Of a DNA stretch of 64,000 nt, positions 10,479 to 18,925 are shown one piece after another. Position numbers and translations under genes: made by a program. Source of the DNA: Rhodococcus sp. P-2 (lineage in GTDB: Bacteria > Actinomycetota > Actinomycetes > Mycobacteriales > Mycobacteriaceae); contig NZ_CP066779.1 in assembly GCF_016598535.1 (NCBI RefSeq), positions 2,170,001-2,234,000 of the forward strand, written 5' to 3'. The stretch's first letter is position 1, and each line of letters opens with the position of its first letter. The notes beneath the pieces were generated by a model. That model worked only from the letters and a program-made list of their open reading frames with translations. It was not told the origin of the DNA and searched no databases.

Positions 10479-11564
10479 CTACAGACGTACCCCGGTCTCT
10501 GCGGAGAAGAAGTACACCTCGCCGGCCTTGGGCAGCAGATGAAGCGACTCCCCCGGTGCCACCGACATCTTCCGGTCGACGCGAATGACGATCCGTCCGG
10601 ATCGGCTCTGCCACTGGCAATCCGGCGTACCCTTCGCGTACACGAACGATTCGGCGCCCAACTCTTCGAGCAGGTCGGCGTCAACGGCCAGCGAGCCCTT
10701 TCGCCACGCCCCCACCAGATCCCACGACTCCGGGCGGACTCCCACGACTACCCGATCCCGCTCGGACGCCCCGGTGGGCAGCGGAATCCGCAGGTCACCG
10801 AGCACTGCGACGGTGCCCTCGACCGGCGCTTCGATCAGGTTCATGCCGGGCGATCCGATGAAGGCGGCCACAAAGGTGTTGACGGGGTTGTCGTAGAGTT
10901 CCCGCGGCTTTGCCACCTGCTGCAAGCGACCGTCCAGCATTACCGCGACGCGGTCTCCCATCGTCATCGCCTCTACCTGATCGTGGGTGACGTAGACCGT
11001 GGTGGTGCCGAGACGGCGCTGCAAGGCGGCGATCTGCGACCGCGTGCTGACGCGCAGTTTGGCGTCCAGATTACTGAGCGGTTCGTCCATGCAGAACACC
11101 TTGGGATGACGAACAATGGCTCTACCCATGGCAACTCGCTGACGTTGCCCACCGGACAGCTTGGCCGGTTTGCGTCCGAGCAGCGGTTCGAGTTCGAGCA
11201 TCCGCGCGGCCTCGAGCACCCGCTCTCGGCGCTCGGTCTTTCCCACTCCCGCATTCTGCAGCGCGAAACCCATGTTCTGCTCGACGGTCATGTTCGGGTA
11301 CAGCGCGTAACTCTGAAACACCATGGCGACATCGCGCGCCCGCGGAGCGAGGTGCGTGACGTCCGTGCCGCCGATCTCGATCCGGCCGTCCGACGCGGAT
11401 TCGAGACCGGCGAGCATTCGCAGGCTGGTGGACTTACCGCAACCGGAAGGTCCTACGAGTACCAGGAACTCACCGTCGGCGATGTCGAGGTCGAGACGGT
11501 CGACCGCCGGTCGATCGGTTCCTTCGTAGCGGTGCGTGACTCCCGCGAATTGCACGTTGGCCAT
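10479..11564 (-). CDS. Carbohydrate ABC transporter ATP-binding protein (UgpC/MsmK-like)
   Basis: 361 residues. The ABC domain spans about 1-235: Walker A GPSGCGKS near residue 38, signature [17 protein letters not shown], and Walker [15 protein letters not shown]-terminal TOBE/OB regulatory region follows, as in MalK, UgpC and MsmK. It energises the importer encoded by the two permease genes and the binding protein upstream in the same operon (15-base gap). Sugar specificity cannot be read from it. Confidence 0.93.
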   Translation of the reverse strand: MANVQFAGVTHRYEGTDRPAVDRLDLDIADGEFLVLVGPSGCGKSTSLRMLAGLESASDGRIEIGGTDVTHLAPRARDVAMVFQSYALYPNMTVEQNMGFALQNAGVGKTERRERVLEAARMLELEPLLGRKPAKLSGGQRQRVAMGRAIVRHPKVFCMDEPLSNLDAKLRVSTRSQIAALQRRLGTTTVYVTHDQVEAMTMGDRVAVMLDGRLQQVAKPRELYDNPVNTFVAAFIGSPGMNLIEAPVEGTVAVLGDLRIPLPTGASERDRVVVGVRPESWDLVGAWRKGSLAVDADLLEELGAESFVYAKGTPDCQWQSRSGRIVIRVDRKMSVAPGESLHLLPKAGEVYFFSAETGVRL

Positions 11565-11579
11565 GAGTGCTCTCTCCTA

Positions 11580-12911
11580 CTACTTCGGCAGCTTGGGGGT
11601 GATCTGCCGGTCGATGATCTGCTGCAACTGGGTGGCAACGCCGGCGAATGTCGATGCGACGTCGGCCTTCTGGAGAGCGATCTGCTCGAGTCCCGTGCCG
11701 ATGATCTGATCCCCACCCGGGACGAACACGCGTGCGTAGTCCTGCGAGCGCGTACGCGAAAGCTGATCCACGGCGGTACGGGAGTTGGGGTTCGCGTCGA
11801 GGAACGCCTTCATGCTCGGCTCCGAGGTTGCCGACTTGCGGACCGGCATGTAGCCGACGTTCTGCGAGAAGTACGCCGTGTTCTCACCGTTGGTGATGAA
11901 GTCGATGAACTTGAGCGCGTTCTTCTTACGCCGATCGGAGATCTTGGACGGGATGGCAAGTCCGGCGCCGCCGGTGGGGCAACCGGGAGTTCCGTCCACT
12001 GCCGGGAGGAAAGCGGTACCGAAGTCGAAGTTCGCAGTCTTCTTGATGCCGGAGAGGTCACCCGTGGACGCGATGGTCGACGCCAGAATGCCGGTACCGA
12101 ATTCGTTGGCGATGTCGGTGGAGACCGCGGCGTACTTCTTGTCGTGAATCATGCTGGAGAGGAATTGACCTGCAGCAATGGTCTTCTCGTTGTCGAGCTG
12201 CAGATTCCACTGGTCGGAGTACGATCCGCCGAAGGTCCAGATGGGGCCTTCGTAGGTCCAGCCGAGGTAATCCTTCGCGTTGCCCCACCCGTGTGCCAAT
12301 TTGCCGTTGCCCACGACCTTCTGCAGCTCTGGTCCCCACTCGTCGAACTCCTGCCACGTCGCCGGCCCACGGTCGGGAAGACCGGCCTGCGACCAGACCG
12401 CCTTGTTGTAGTAGAACAACGGCGTCGACCGTGCGTAGGGAAGCGCGTAGTGCTTGCCCTGGAACAGGTAGTCGGCGAGCAGTGAATCGACGTAGTCGGC
12501 CGAGTCGACGCCCACCTCGGAGAAGAGTCCGTCGAGCGGCTCGATCGCTCCGGCAAGTGCGTAGTTGAACCACCAGACATCCGACAGCACAACTACATCG
12601 GGCACATCTCCGCCGGAGAGGGCAGCGTTGAACTTTTGTGCCACCTCTTCGTAGTTCTTGCCGCCGTCCACCAAGTTGACCTTCAGGTCCGGGTACTTGG
12701 TCTGGAAGCGGTTGATCAGTTCCTTCTCCACGTCGGTGGACTTACCCGGGTGGTTCGACCAGAAGGTGATGGTGTTGGAATCACCCGACGCACCGGATGT
12801 TCCCGCAGCATCAGCGCTCGACCCGCCGGAACCCGCGCACGCGGTGAGTGCGGCGCCGGCGGCGATTGCACCGCCGAGGCTCAAGAATCCGCGCCTGTTC
12901 ATGTTTGCCAT
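11580..12911 (-). CDS. Extracellular solute-binding lipoprotein, family 1 (sugar or glycerol-phosphate type)
   Basis: 443 residues from ATG 12911, preceded by GGAG. The leader has NRRGFLSLGG then a lipobox LTAC, so it is lipid-anchored and may use the Tat route. The mature part shows family-1 features: TITFWSNHPGKSTDVEKELI at its start, then LINRFQTKYPDLKVNLV, and a UgpB/MalE-like later region. It delivers substrate to the permease pair encoded upstream. UgpB-type proteins bind glycerol-3-phosphate or its diesters; others bind oligosaccharides. Specificity is open. Confidence 0.9.
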   Translation of the reverse strand: MANMNRRGFLSLGGAIAAGAALTACAGSGGSSADAAGTSGASGDSNTITFWSNHPGKSTDVEKELINRFQTKYPDLKVNLVDGGKNYEEVAQKFNAALSGGDVPDVVVLSDVWWFNYALAGAIEPLDGLFSEVGVDSADYVDSLLADYLFQGKHYALPYARSTPLFYYNKAVWSQAGLPDRGPATWQEFDEWGPELQKVVGNGKLAHGWGNAKDYLGWTYEGPIWTFGGSYSDQWNLQLDNEKTIAAGQFLSSMIHDKKYAAVSTDIANEFGTGILASTIASTGDLSGIKKTANFDFGTAFLPAVDGTPGCPTGGAGLAIPSKISDRRKKNALKFIDFITNGENTAYFSQNVGYMPVRKSATSEPSMKAFLDANPNSRTAVDQLSRTRSQDYARVFVPGGDQIIGTGLEQIALQKADVASTFAGVATQLQQIIDRQITPKLPK

Positions 12912-12948
12912 TACTGCTCCTCGAAAAAGAAATGTGACGGAAAAACTG

Positions 12949-13851
12949 TCAGCCCTTGACCGCACCGGAGGTGAGGCCCTTGATCATGTGTCGTTGCAGC
13001 ACAAGGAAAATCACCAGAATCGGCAGCATCGTCAGCACCGTTCCTGCCATGACCGGACCCCAGTTGGTGAGTCCGTCGTTGTTCTGCAGTTGGGTCAATC
13101 CGATCGGCAGCGGCGCTACCGAGGAATCGTCGGACATGAGGAACGGCCACAGGTACTCGTTCCACTCGTTGACCACCGTGATGATGCCGAACGCCACCAT
13201 CGTGGGTCCGGAAACGGGGAGCACCACGCGCCAGAGAAGCCGCCAGTGACCGGCGCCGTCCATCCGCGCCGCCTCGGTGATCTCCGAAGGAATCGAGAGG
13301 AAGTGGTTGCGCATGAGGAACGTACCGAAGGCTACACCCGCGAGCGGAACTATGATGCCCTGGAACGTGTTACGCCAGCCCCACTCTGCCACGAGTGCGT
13401 AGTTCGAGATCACGGTGATCTGATTCGGCACCATCAAGGCGGCGATGATGCCGAGAAAGACGAAGTTCTTCCCCGGGAAGCGCAGGAACACCAACCCGTA
13501 CGCACTGAGAGTGCCCAGAACGAACTTCGCCGCGGACAGAATCGTCGTGATGACTATCGAGTTCCGCAGAAACATCCAGAACGGGACCGATGTTGTTGCT
13601 TCGGAGTAGTTTTCGGGATGCAGCGACGACGGCCACCACGTTGCCGGCTGAGTGTAGATCTCCGGCCGCTCCTTGAACGAGGTCATTACGATCCAGTAGA
13701 GCGGCAGGACGATGATGATCAGGGCGATCACCATTACCGCGTACCCGAGGACCTTCACGCCGACCTCACGCCGGTCCACGTTCCTGCGGTCCGGGCCGGG
13801 TCGAACGACGGAAGTCGGAGCAGCGCTTTTCTTTTCCTCTACCGCTGTCAT
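12949..13851 (-). CDS. Carbohydrate ABC transporter permease (MalG/UgpE-like)
   Basis: 300 residues with six membrane segments. The EAA loop is EAARMDGAGHWRLLWRVVLPVSGP. The first segment is around residues 33-55, after a charged N-terminus. Start ATG 13851 overlaps the stop of the upstream permease in an ATGA, which favours it over the open frame extending to 14553. It pairs with the MalF-like permease. The binding protein starts 37 bases downstream. Confidence 0.93.
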   Translation of the reverse strand: MTAVEEKKSAAPTSVVRPGPDRRNVDRREVGVKVLGYAVMVIALIIIVLPLYWIVMTSFKERPEIYTQPATWWPSSLHPENYSEATTSVPFWMFLRNSIVITTILSAAKFVLGTLSAYGLVFLRFPGKNFVFLGIIAALMVPNQITVISNYALVAEWGWRNTFQGIIVPLAGVAFGTFLMRNHFLSIPSEITEAARMDGAGHWRLLWRVVLPVSGPTMVAFGIITVVNEWNEYLWPFLMSDDSSVAPLPIGLTQLQNNDGLTNWGPVMAGTVLTMLPILVIFLVLQRHMIKGLTSGAVKG

Positions 13852-14777
13852 TTTTCTTCTCCCCGATCCATGGCACGAACCTGGTAGACGGTGATGATCA
13901 GCAGGATCAGGAACATGATGGTCGCAACCGTCGCGCCGTAGCCCGCCCGGAAGTTTCGGAACGTCTCGTTGTACACCTGGTAGACCATGGTCGTCGTCCC
14001 TGTCCCCAGCGGGCCACCTCGGGTCATGACGTTGATGATGTCGAAGACCTGGAGCGAGTTGAGCATGACGGTGATCGAGAGGAAGAACGTCGTCGGACGC
14101 AACTGAGGCAGAAGAACCCGGCGGAACTTGGTCCACGGCTTGGCGCCGTCGATTTCGGCAGCTTCGTTCAACTCCTGCCGAACTCCTTGCAGCGCAGCAA
14201 GGTAGATGACAAACGTGTAGCCGAGGTTCTTCCACATGTACGTCACGGTCACCATGAACAGCGCCCAGTGGGGATCCTGATAGAAGTCGGGCGATTGGAG
14301 TCCGACACGGTGCAGGAGATCCTGGATCAGACCGAAGTTGGGGTCGAAGACGAACTGAAACGCGACACCGATCGCTGCACCGGAGATCACGAACGGCGCG
14401 AAGATGGCCGACCGGACCAGGTTTCGCCCGACGAGCTTGCGATCGAGCAGCATGGCCAACGCCAAACCGATGACCATCGAACCCACAACGGTGACCAACG
14501 TGAATACCACTGTGTTGGTGACGATCTGCCAGGTATCGCTTCGTCCGAACCACTCGCGGTAGTTGCTCAGCCCGATGAACGTCGCCTTCGGGTCCGCAAT
14601 ATTCCAGTCGAAGAAAGAAAGTCGGATGTTGTCCACCAGCGGGCGATAAGTGAACAAGATCAACAACGCGAGATTGGGACCTACGAAGAGCGCAAAGAGC
14701 GCGTAGTCACGCCATGGTCTGCCCCACAGACCTGGCTTGCCTGAAGTGGGCAGCGTTCTTTCCGGACTCGATCTCAC
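13848..14777 (-). CDS. Carbohydrate ABC transporter permease (MalF/UgpA-like)
   Basis: About 309 residues with six membrane segments, first around GPNLALLILFTYRPL. The EAA motif is EAAEIDGAKPWTKFRRVLLPQL. GTG 14777 gives a normal-length protein, but no strong ribosome binding site decides the start; TTG 14822 is an alternative. The frame stays open to 15071, which would run through the terminator at 14850-14884 and into the L,D-transpeptidase gene, so it is rejected. First gene of the importer operon; the promoter should lie between 14777 and the terminator. Confidence 0.85.
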   Translation of the reverse strand: MRSSPERTLPTSGKPGLWGRPWRDYALFALFVGPNLALLILFTYRPLVDNIRLSFFDWNIADPKATFIGLSNYREWFGRSDTWQIVTNTVVFTLVTVVGSMVIGLALAMLLDRKLVGRNLVRSAIFAPFVISGAAIGVAFQFVFDPNFGLIQDLLHRVGLQSPDFYQDPHWALFMVTVTYMWKNLGYTFVIYLAALQGVRQELNEAAEIDGAKPWTKFRRVLLPQLRPTTFFLSITVMLNSLQVFDIINVMTRGGPLGTGTTTMVYQVYNETFRNFRAGYGATVATIMFLILLIITVYQVRAMDRGEEK

Positions 14778-14849
14778 TGAGGCAGTCTGACCGCCCGCAA
14801 CGAATGAATGGTGAACGTACAAGACACTCGAGTTGAACGCGACACGAAA

Positions 14850-14884
14850 AAGGCCCTGCGCGAATACTTCTCGCGCAGGGCCTT
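14850..14884 (-). terminator. Rho-independent terminator of the L,D-transpeptidase gene
   Basis: Perfect 14-bp stem (14850-14863 with 14871-14884) with a 7-base loop. On the minus strand it is followed by TTTTCG. It separates the L,D-transpeptidase from the transporter operon on the same strand. Confidence 0.85.
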
Positions 14885-14896
14885 CGTCGACTGTGT

Positions 14897-15820
14897 CTAG
14901 CGGTTCCAGTCGCCCAATCCGTCGGCGCCGCTGAGGACTCCACCTGCGGTGTTCTGCACGATCACCGGGTCGCCCTTGCCTGCGTTCTCGAAGAACCACT
15001 TGGCGTCCTCGGTGCTGACGTTGAGGCAGCCGTGGCTGACGTTGGTGAATCCCTGTTGCGCAACCGACCACGGAGCAGCATGAACGAAGATGCCACTGTA
15101 GGAAATTCGCGTCGCGTACTCGACGTAGGTCCGGTATCCCTCTGGAGAATCGATCGGAACTCCGTACGTGGACGAATCCATGTACATGTCGCGCAGCTGC
15201 TCGCCGACGATGTACGTGCCGTTCGGTGTTTCGTGGCCCGGCTTACCGAACGACGTCGGCATGGTGCGCACGACCTCGCCGTTGCGGGTGACGGTGACCT
15301 GCTTGGTGTTGTCGTCCGCGACGGTGACGAGTGCGTCACCGATGTTGAACGTGGAGTGCGAATCACCGGCGTCGACGGTCACGGAGATGTTCGCCGGCCA
15401 GAACTGTGCCGGCTTCCAACGGACCTGGCTGTCGTTGATCCAGTAGAAGCTGCCCTCGACCGGAGGATCGGTGGTTACGCGAATAGCGCGTTCAGCCGTG
15501 GCACGGTCGCCGACCGCCTCGTTGAAACGAATGATGATCGGCTGTGCGATACCGACTGTCTCACCTGCGGACGGGTTGAGCGAAGGCGCGGAGAAGTTGG
15601 GAGCGCCGATGGGCGCCTGAATCGGTGTACCCGGGATGCCCGGAACCGGAATCGCCGGATCGAGGTACGGCACCCCTGGAATGACGGGCAAAGGAATGTC
15701 CGGTCCACCGGGGAAGAGAGGAACGGCCGCGGAAGGTCCGGCGAGAGCAAGGCCGGCAGCCACCGCTCCGACGATTGCCACGGCAACCCGTGACGTCCGA
15801 CGACCCTGTTTGCTGCCCAT
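14897..15820 (-). CDS. L,D-transpeptidase (YkuD domain) with Ig-like domain, exported
   Basis: 307 residues. An N-terminal signal sequence (about 1-32, hydrophobic AVAIVGAVAAGLALAG ending near PSAA) is followed by a Pro-rich linker, then an Ig-like domain (about 85-165) and a YkuD catalytic domain. The active site is H263-G-C265 in NVSHGCLNVS, with HAAPW upstream as the second conserved His region. Such enzymes make 3-3 cross-links in peptidoglycan, dominant in mycolic-acid actinomycetes. It is shorter than LdtMt2-like proteins, and the linker has repeated PxIPxPG units. AAGG precedes the ATG. It is transcribed alone, with a 215-base upstream region. Confidence 0.93.
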   Translation of the reverse strand: MGSKQGRRTSRVAVAIVGAVAAGLALAGPSAAVPLFPGGPDIPLPVIPGVPYLDPAIPVPGIPGTPIQAPIGAPNFSAPSLNPSAGETVGIAQPIIIRFNEAVGDRATAERAIRVTTDPPVEGSFYWINDSQVRWKPAQFWPANISVTVDAGDSHSTFNIGDALVTVADDNTKQVTVTRNGEVVRTMPTSFGKPGHETPNGTYIVGEQLRDMYMDSSTYGVPIDSPEGYRTYVEYATRISYSGIFVHAAPWSVAQQGFTNVSHGCLNVSTEDAKWFFENAGKGDPVIVQNTAGGVLSGADGLGDWNR

Positions 15821-16035
15821 GTCACTACCTTCGCTCGACTGACCACGTACTCACGTGGATTTTGCGCGGCCGGCATCGATACCCGCCTGGTACCGATGCC
15901 GATGCACATTCGGACGCACCCGCTGGGAGCACACCTACACACCCGAGCACGCCAAAGAGAGCAAACCGCACATTTCCATAGTCATTAACACACAAAAGCG
16001 GCAATCGAGCAATTCGGATGTTCGCCCAAACGTTG
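15821..16035 (-). promoter_or_regulatory. Upstream region of L,D-transpeptidase with two hairpins
   Basis: 215 bases between fprB and the L,D-transpeptidase gene. Two inverted repeats lie close to the start codon: CCACGT/ACGTGG with a 4-base spacer at 15843-15858, and a 7+4-bp stem with one mismatch at 15872-15900. Both could fold in the leader RNA. I could not match them to a known riboswitch such as the c-di-AMP ydaO class. An AT-richer patch near 15977-15996 may hold the promoter. Confidence 0.35.
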
Positions 16036-17718
16036 CTATCCCTCGCTGCGGGCAGCCGCCAACATGGATTCGATGGAGATGAGTTTGGTTCGCGGTCGCC
16101 CGGCGGCGGCACCGGATGCGCGTTCTGCCTTGTCGATACGCTGCCACCCTTGATAGTCCACCTGATCCGGCGACCGGTCTGCCAGCAGAACCTGCAACTT
16201 GTCGGCATCCTCGGCGGGGGTTGCGAGGCGTCCACCAGCGAAGTCGTCGAAGATCATCGACACGGTCTCGGCAGAGCAGTACTTGTTGGTGCCGATCACG
16301 CCAGTCGGTCCGCGCTTGATCCAACCCGCGACGTAGACACCCGGGATCGGCGTGCCGGTCTCGGTGTCGATCACTCTGCCGTTCTCGTTGGGGATCACGC
16401 CGCGAGCGTCGTCGAAGGGCAAGTCGGCCATCGGTGTGCCGCGGTATCCGACCGACCGAAGCACCAGTGAAGTGTCGATCGTCTCCTCGGTTTCAGTAGG
16501 CCGGGCGGAGAGCTGACCGGTCGGCGTTGCCACCAATTCGTTTTTCACGATCCGCACCTGTGAGACTGCACCGTCGCCGAGGATCTCGACGGGAGAGGTG
16601 AGGAACCGGAGAACGATCCGCTTGCGAGAAGGATCCGCGGTACGTGAAGCAAATTCCTGCGCCTGCTTGACCTTGAGCAGGACGGACGGCTCGGCGGCAT
16701 CGCTGTCCACGAACGCCTGACTGGCCTCGTCGAGTTCGGCTTCGATCGGGTCGACGACTACGTCCACGTTCGCCATCTGTCCTAGCGCCAACAGTTCGGG
16801 ATTGGTGTACGCGGCCTGCGCCGGCCCGCGACGCCCGAGAATGACGACCTCACGAATCTTGCTGTCACGCAGAGCTTCCAATGCGTGCTCGGCGAGGTCC
16901 GTCTTCGCAAGCTGGTCAGGGTCGGTCACCAGGATGCGTGCGACGTCGAGTGCGACGTTGCCGTTTCCGACGATCACCGCTCGCTCGCCGGACAGATCGA
17001 AAGTCCGATCGGCATATCCCGGGTGGCCGTTGTACCAGGCGACGAACTCGGTGGCAGCGTGACTTCCCGGCAGATCCTCGCCTGGGATCTCGAGCTTGCG
17101 ATCCCCGGCAGCGCCCACCGCGTAGATCACTGCGTGGTGATGGTCCAAGAGTTCCGAATGCGAGATGTGGGTGCCCACCTCGACGTTGAAGTGGCAGCGC
17201 ACAGTCTTCTTCGCGACGACGGCGCGGAACTGGTCGGTGACGCCTTTGGTTCCGGGATGGTCCGGCGCCACGCCGGCGCGCACCAATCCGTAGGGAGTGG
17301 GAAGTCGATCGAACATGTCGACCTCGACGCGCGGCTTGCCGGTCAGTTCCATCGCCGCGTAACAGGCGGCCGGGCCGGATCCGACGATCGCCACTTTCAG
17401 CGTTCCGAGCTCGGGATCGATCTTGGCCATCGTGATCGGCTCGGGCCAGTCCGGGCCCATCGGATGCTTCTCGAAGTACGACGCGTTCATCTGCAGATAC
17501 GGCGCGTCGTCCTCGTCGAGTTCGTTGTCCGGGAAGATCGCCTCGACCGGGCATTCGTCCACACACGCACCACAATCGATGCAGGTGTCGGGATCGATGT
17601 AGAGCATTTCGGTGGTCGCGAACGGAGCTTCGTCCGGTGTCGGGTGAATGCAATTGACCGGACACACGTCAACACACGAGGCGTCGTTGCAGCACGGCTG
17701 CGTGATCACATACGCCAT
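16036..17718 (-). CDS. fprB: Ferredoxin-fused ferredoxin-NADP reductase
   Basis: 560 residues. The N-terminal ferredoxin (about 1-100) has cysteine clusters CCNDASCVDVCPVNC and CIDCGACVDECPVE. It is joined to an adrenodoxin-reductase-like FAD/NADP domain with GSGPAACYAAMEL for FAD and GNGNVALDVARIL for NADPH, and the C-terminal GWIKRGPTGVIGTN. Domain order and length match mycobacterial FprB. It passes electrons from NADPH to ferredoxins and P450s in the cytoplasm. Single gene; a KstR-like site lies 48-61 bases upstream, overlapping a possible TATAGT -10 box. Confidence 0.92.
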   Translation of the reverse strand: MAYVITQPCCNDASCVDVCPVNCIHPTPDEAPFATTEMLYIDPDTCIDCGACVDECPVEAIFPDNELDEDDAPYLQMNASYFEKHPMGPDWPEPITMAKIDPELGTLKVAIVGSGPAACYAAMELTGKPRVEVDMFDRLPTPYGLVRAGVAPDHPGTKGVTDQFRAVVAKKTVRCHFNVEVGTHISHSELLDHHHAVIYAVGAAGDRKLEIPGEDLPGSHAATEFVAWYNGHPGYADRTFDLSGERAVIVGNGNVALDVARILVTDPDQLAKTDLAEHALEALRDSKIREVVILGRRGPAQAAYTNPELLALGQMANVDVVVDPIEAELDEASQAFVDSDAAEPSVLLKVKQAQEFASRTADPSRKRIVLRFLTSPVEILGDGAVSQVRIVKNELVATPTGQLSARPTETEETIDTSLVLRSVGYRGTPMADLPFDDARGVIPNENGRVIDTETGTPIPGVYVAGWIKRGPTGVIGTNKYCSAETVSMIFDDFAGGRLATPAEDADKLQVLLADRSPDQVDYQGWQRIDKAERASGAAAGRPRTKLISIESMLAAARSEG

Positions 17719-17765
17719 GACATTCCCCTATCCCTGAAACACGAAGCACGAACTGATTCCCAGAC

Positions 17766-17779
17766 TATAACGTGTTCCA
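17766..17779. promoter_or_regulatory. KstR-like binding site upstream of fprB
   Basis: TATAACGTGTTCCA fits the published KstR consensus TNNAACNNGTTNNA at every fixed position. It overlaps a possible -10 (TATAGT on the minus strand) for fprB. Inferred from one match to a short motif. Confidence 0.45.
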
Positions 17780-17799
17780 ATTTGGCGCGAGAATCGTTT

Positions 17800-18681
17800 T
17801 CAGATCACCCCATTGCGCTTCAGCACCCATACCGCCTGCACGGTGGCGTGACCTCGCCATTCCAACGCCGCGGCGGGCGAATAGCTGTCGAAATCCACCG
17901 CCCAGCCGCCGTCGTCGTGTTGCCTCGCAGCGAGTGCCGACAGTTCGGAGTCGATCACCGCCGCATCGAACAACGCGCGGGTCGGCCCGCCGGGAAGCGG
18001 TGAGAAATCGAGGGGCCGCATGAATTCGCCCTCAGCTCCCCCGTCCACGTGCACCAAGCCGTCGGCCGGGATTCGTTTACCCAGTGCATTCACCAACGAC
18101 GACACCTCGGGGTTCGAGCTGTGTACCGCGTCGAGAAACTGCAAGGCAAAGGCCAACTCGAGGGCATGCAGAGAATCCGCCCCGGCGATCGCGTCGAGGC
18201 AATATCGAACGGCAGAGGCGAACCACGGATGTTCGGCGACGGCCTCGTCGAATTCGGCGACGCGAGCCGCTGCAGCACACACGATGCTGGTGATCTGCAA
18301 CGACGGCGCCGTCGAATCGGCGTCCACCCAGAAGGGTGCACACCCAGCCGGGTCGGAGATCGGGAAGGAGAACGGCAAACCGCCGCCTGCCGGCGAATTG
18401 GTCTGCAACCAATCGCACAGCTCGACCGCTCTGGGCGTCGGCGTTCCGATGTCGGCAAAGGCCTCGAAGGCATGCAGCGCTCCGCCCGGTTGGCTGGTTG
18501 CCGAGCGGAGATCCGGTTCGAGTCCCCAGCCGTACCCGCCGTCAGGGTTGCGATAACCGTCCACGGCCGAAAAAGCCGCGGCCGGGTCACCCTGTCCGAG
18601 AATCAGATTCAGTCGATGCCGATCGAGAGTCCGGGCATGTCCCGCCATGAACCCGACGGCCGCCGTGAGATCAACACTCAT
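17800..18681 (-). CDS. Alpha-toroid (prenyltransferase/squalene-cyclase-like) protein of unknown function
   Basis: 293 residues, soluble. Repeats with the pattern of terpenoid-cyclase/prenyltransferase alpha-toroids are visible: GYRNPDGGYGWGLEPDLRS near residue 41, and HDDGGWAVDFDSYSP with ALEWRGHATVQAVWVL at the end. It lacks the DxDD motif expected of squalene-hopene cyclases, so enzyme activity is doubtful. It is the third gene of an operon, starting 10 bases after dodecin. A role in protein or lipid binding is possible. Confidence 0.7.
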   Translation of the reverse strand: MSVDLTAAVGFMAGHARTLDRHRLNLILGQGDPAAAFSAVDGYRNPDGGYGWGLEPDLRSATSQPGGALHAFEAFADIGTPTPRAVELCDWLQTNSPAGGGLPFSFPISDPAGCAPFWVDADSTAPSLQITSIVCAAAARVAEFDEAVAEHPWFASAVRYCLDAIAGADSLHALELAFALQFLDAVHSSNPEVSSLVNALGKRIPADGLVHVDGGAEGEFMRPLDFSPLPGGPTRALFDAAVIDSELSALAARQHDDGGWAVDFDSYSPAAALEWRGHATVQAVWVLKRNGVI

Positions 18682-18691
18682 GAAGGACGGT

Positions 18692-18910
18692 TCAGGATTC
18701 GTCGCCGTCGAGCCGGAAGCCGACCTTCAACGTGACCTGGAAATGCGCCACGGCGCCGTTCTCGATGTGGCCGCGAGTTTCCACCACCTCGAACCATTCG
18801 AGGTTGCGCACCGTCTCGTTCGCCCGAGCGATGGCGGTGCGAATTGCCGCGTCACTGCTCTCGGTGGACGAGCCGACGATCTCGGTCACCCGGTACACGT
18901 TGCTGCTCAT
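18692..18910 (-). CDS. Dodecin flavin-binding protein
   Basis: 72 residues. It matches dodecin throughout: VYRVTEIVGSS, AIARANETVRNLEWFEV with the flavin-stacking Trp, and ETRGHIENG with VTLKVGFRLD. Dodecins form hollow dodecamers that store or buffer FMN, riboflavin or CoA-bound flavin. It sits between the serine hydrolase (15-base gap) and the alpha-toroid gene (10-base gap), probably in one operon. Confidence 0.93.
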   Translation of the reverse strand: MSSNVYRVTEIVGSSTESSDAAIRTAIARANETVRNLEWFEVVETRGHIENGAVAHFQVTLKVGFRLDGDES

Positions 18911-18925
18911 GGCATTCCCTTCGTG

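Noticed and set aside
13848..15071. A 407-residue version of the MalF-like permease starting at 15071
   Set aside because: It would run through a strong terminator and into the L,D-transpeptidase gene, and the extra residues look like translated antisense sequence.
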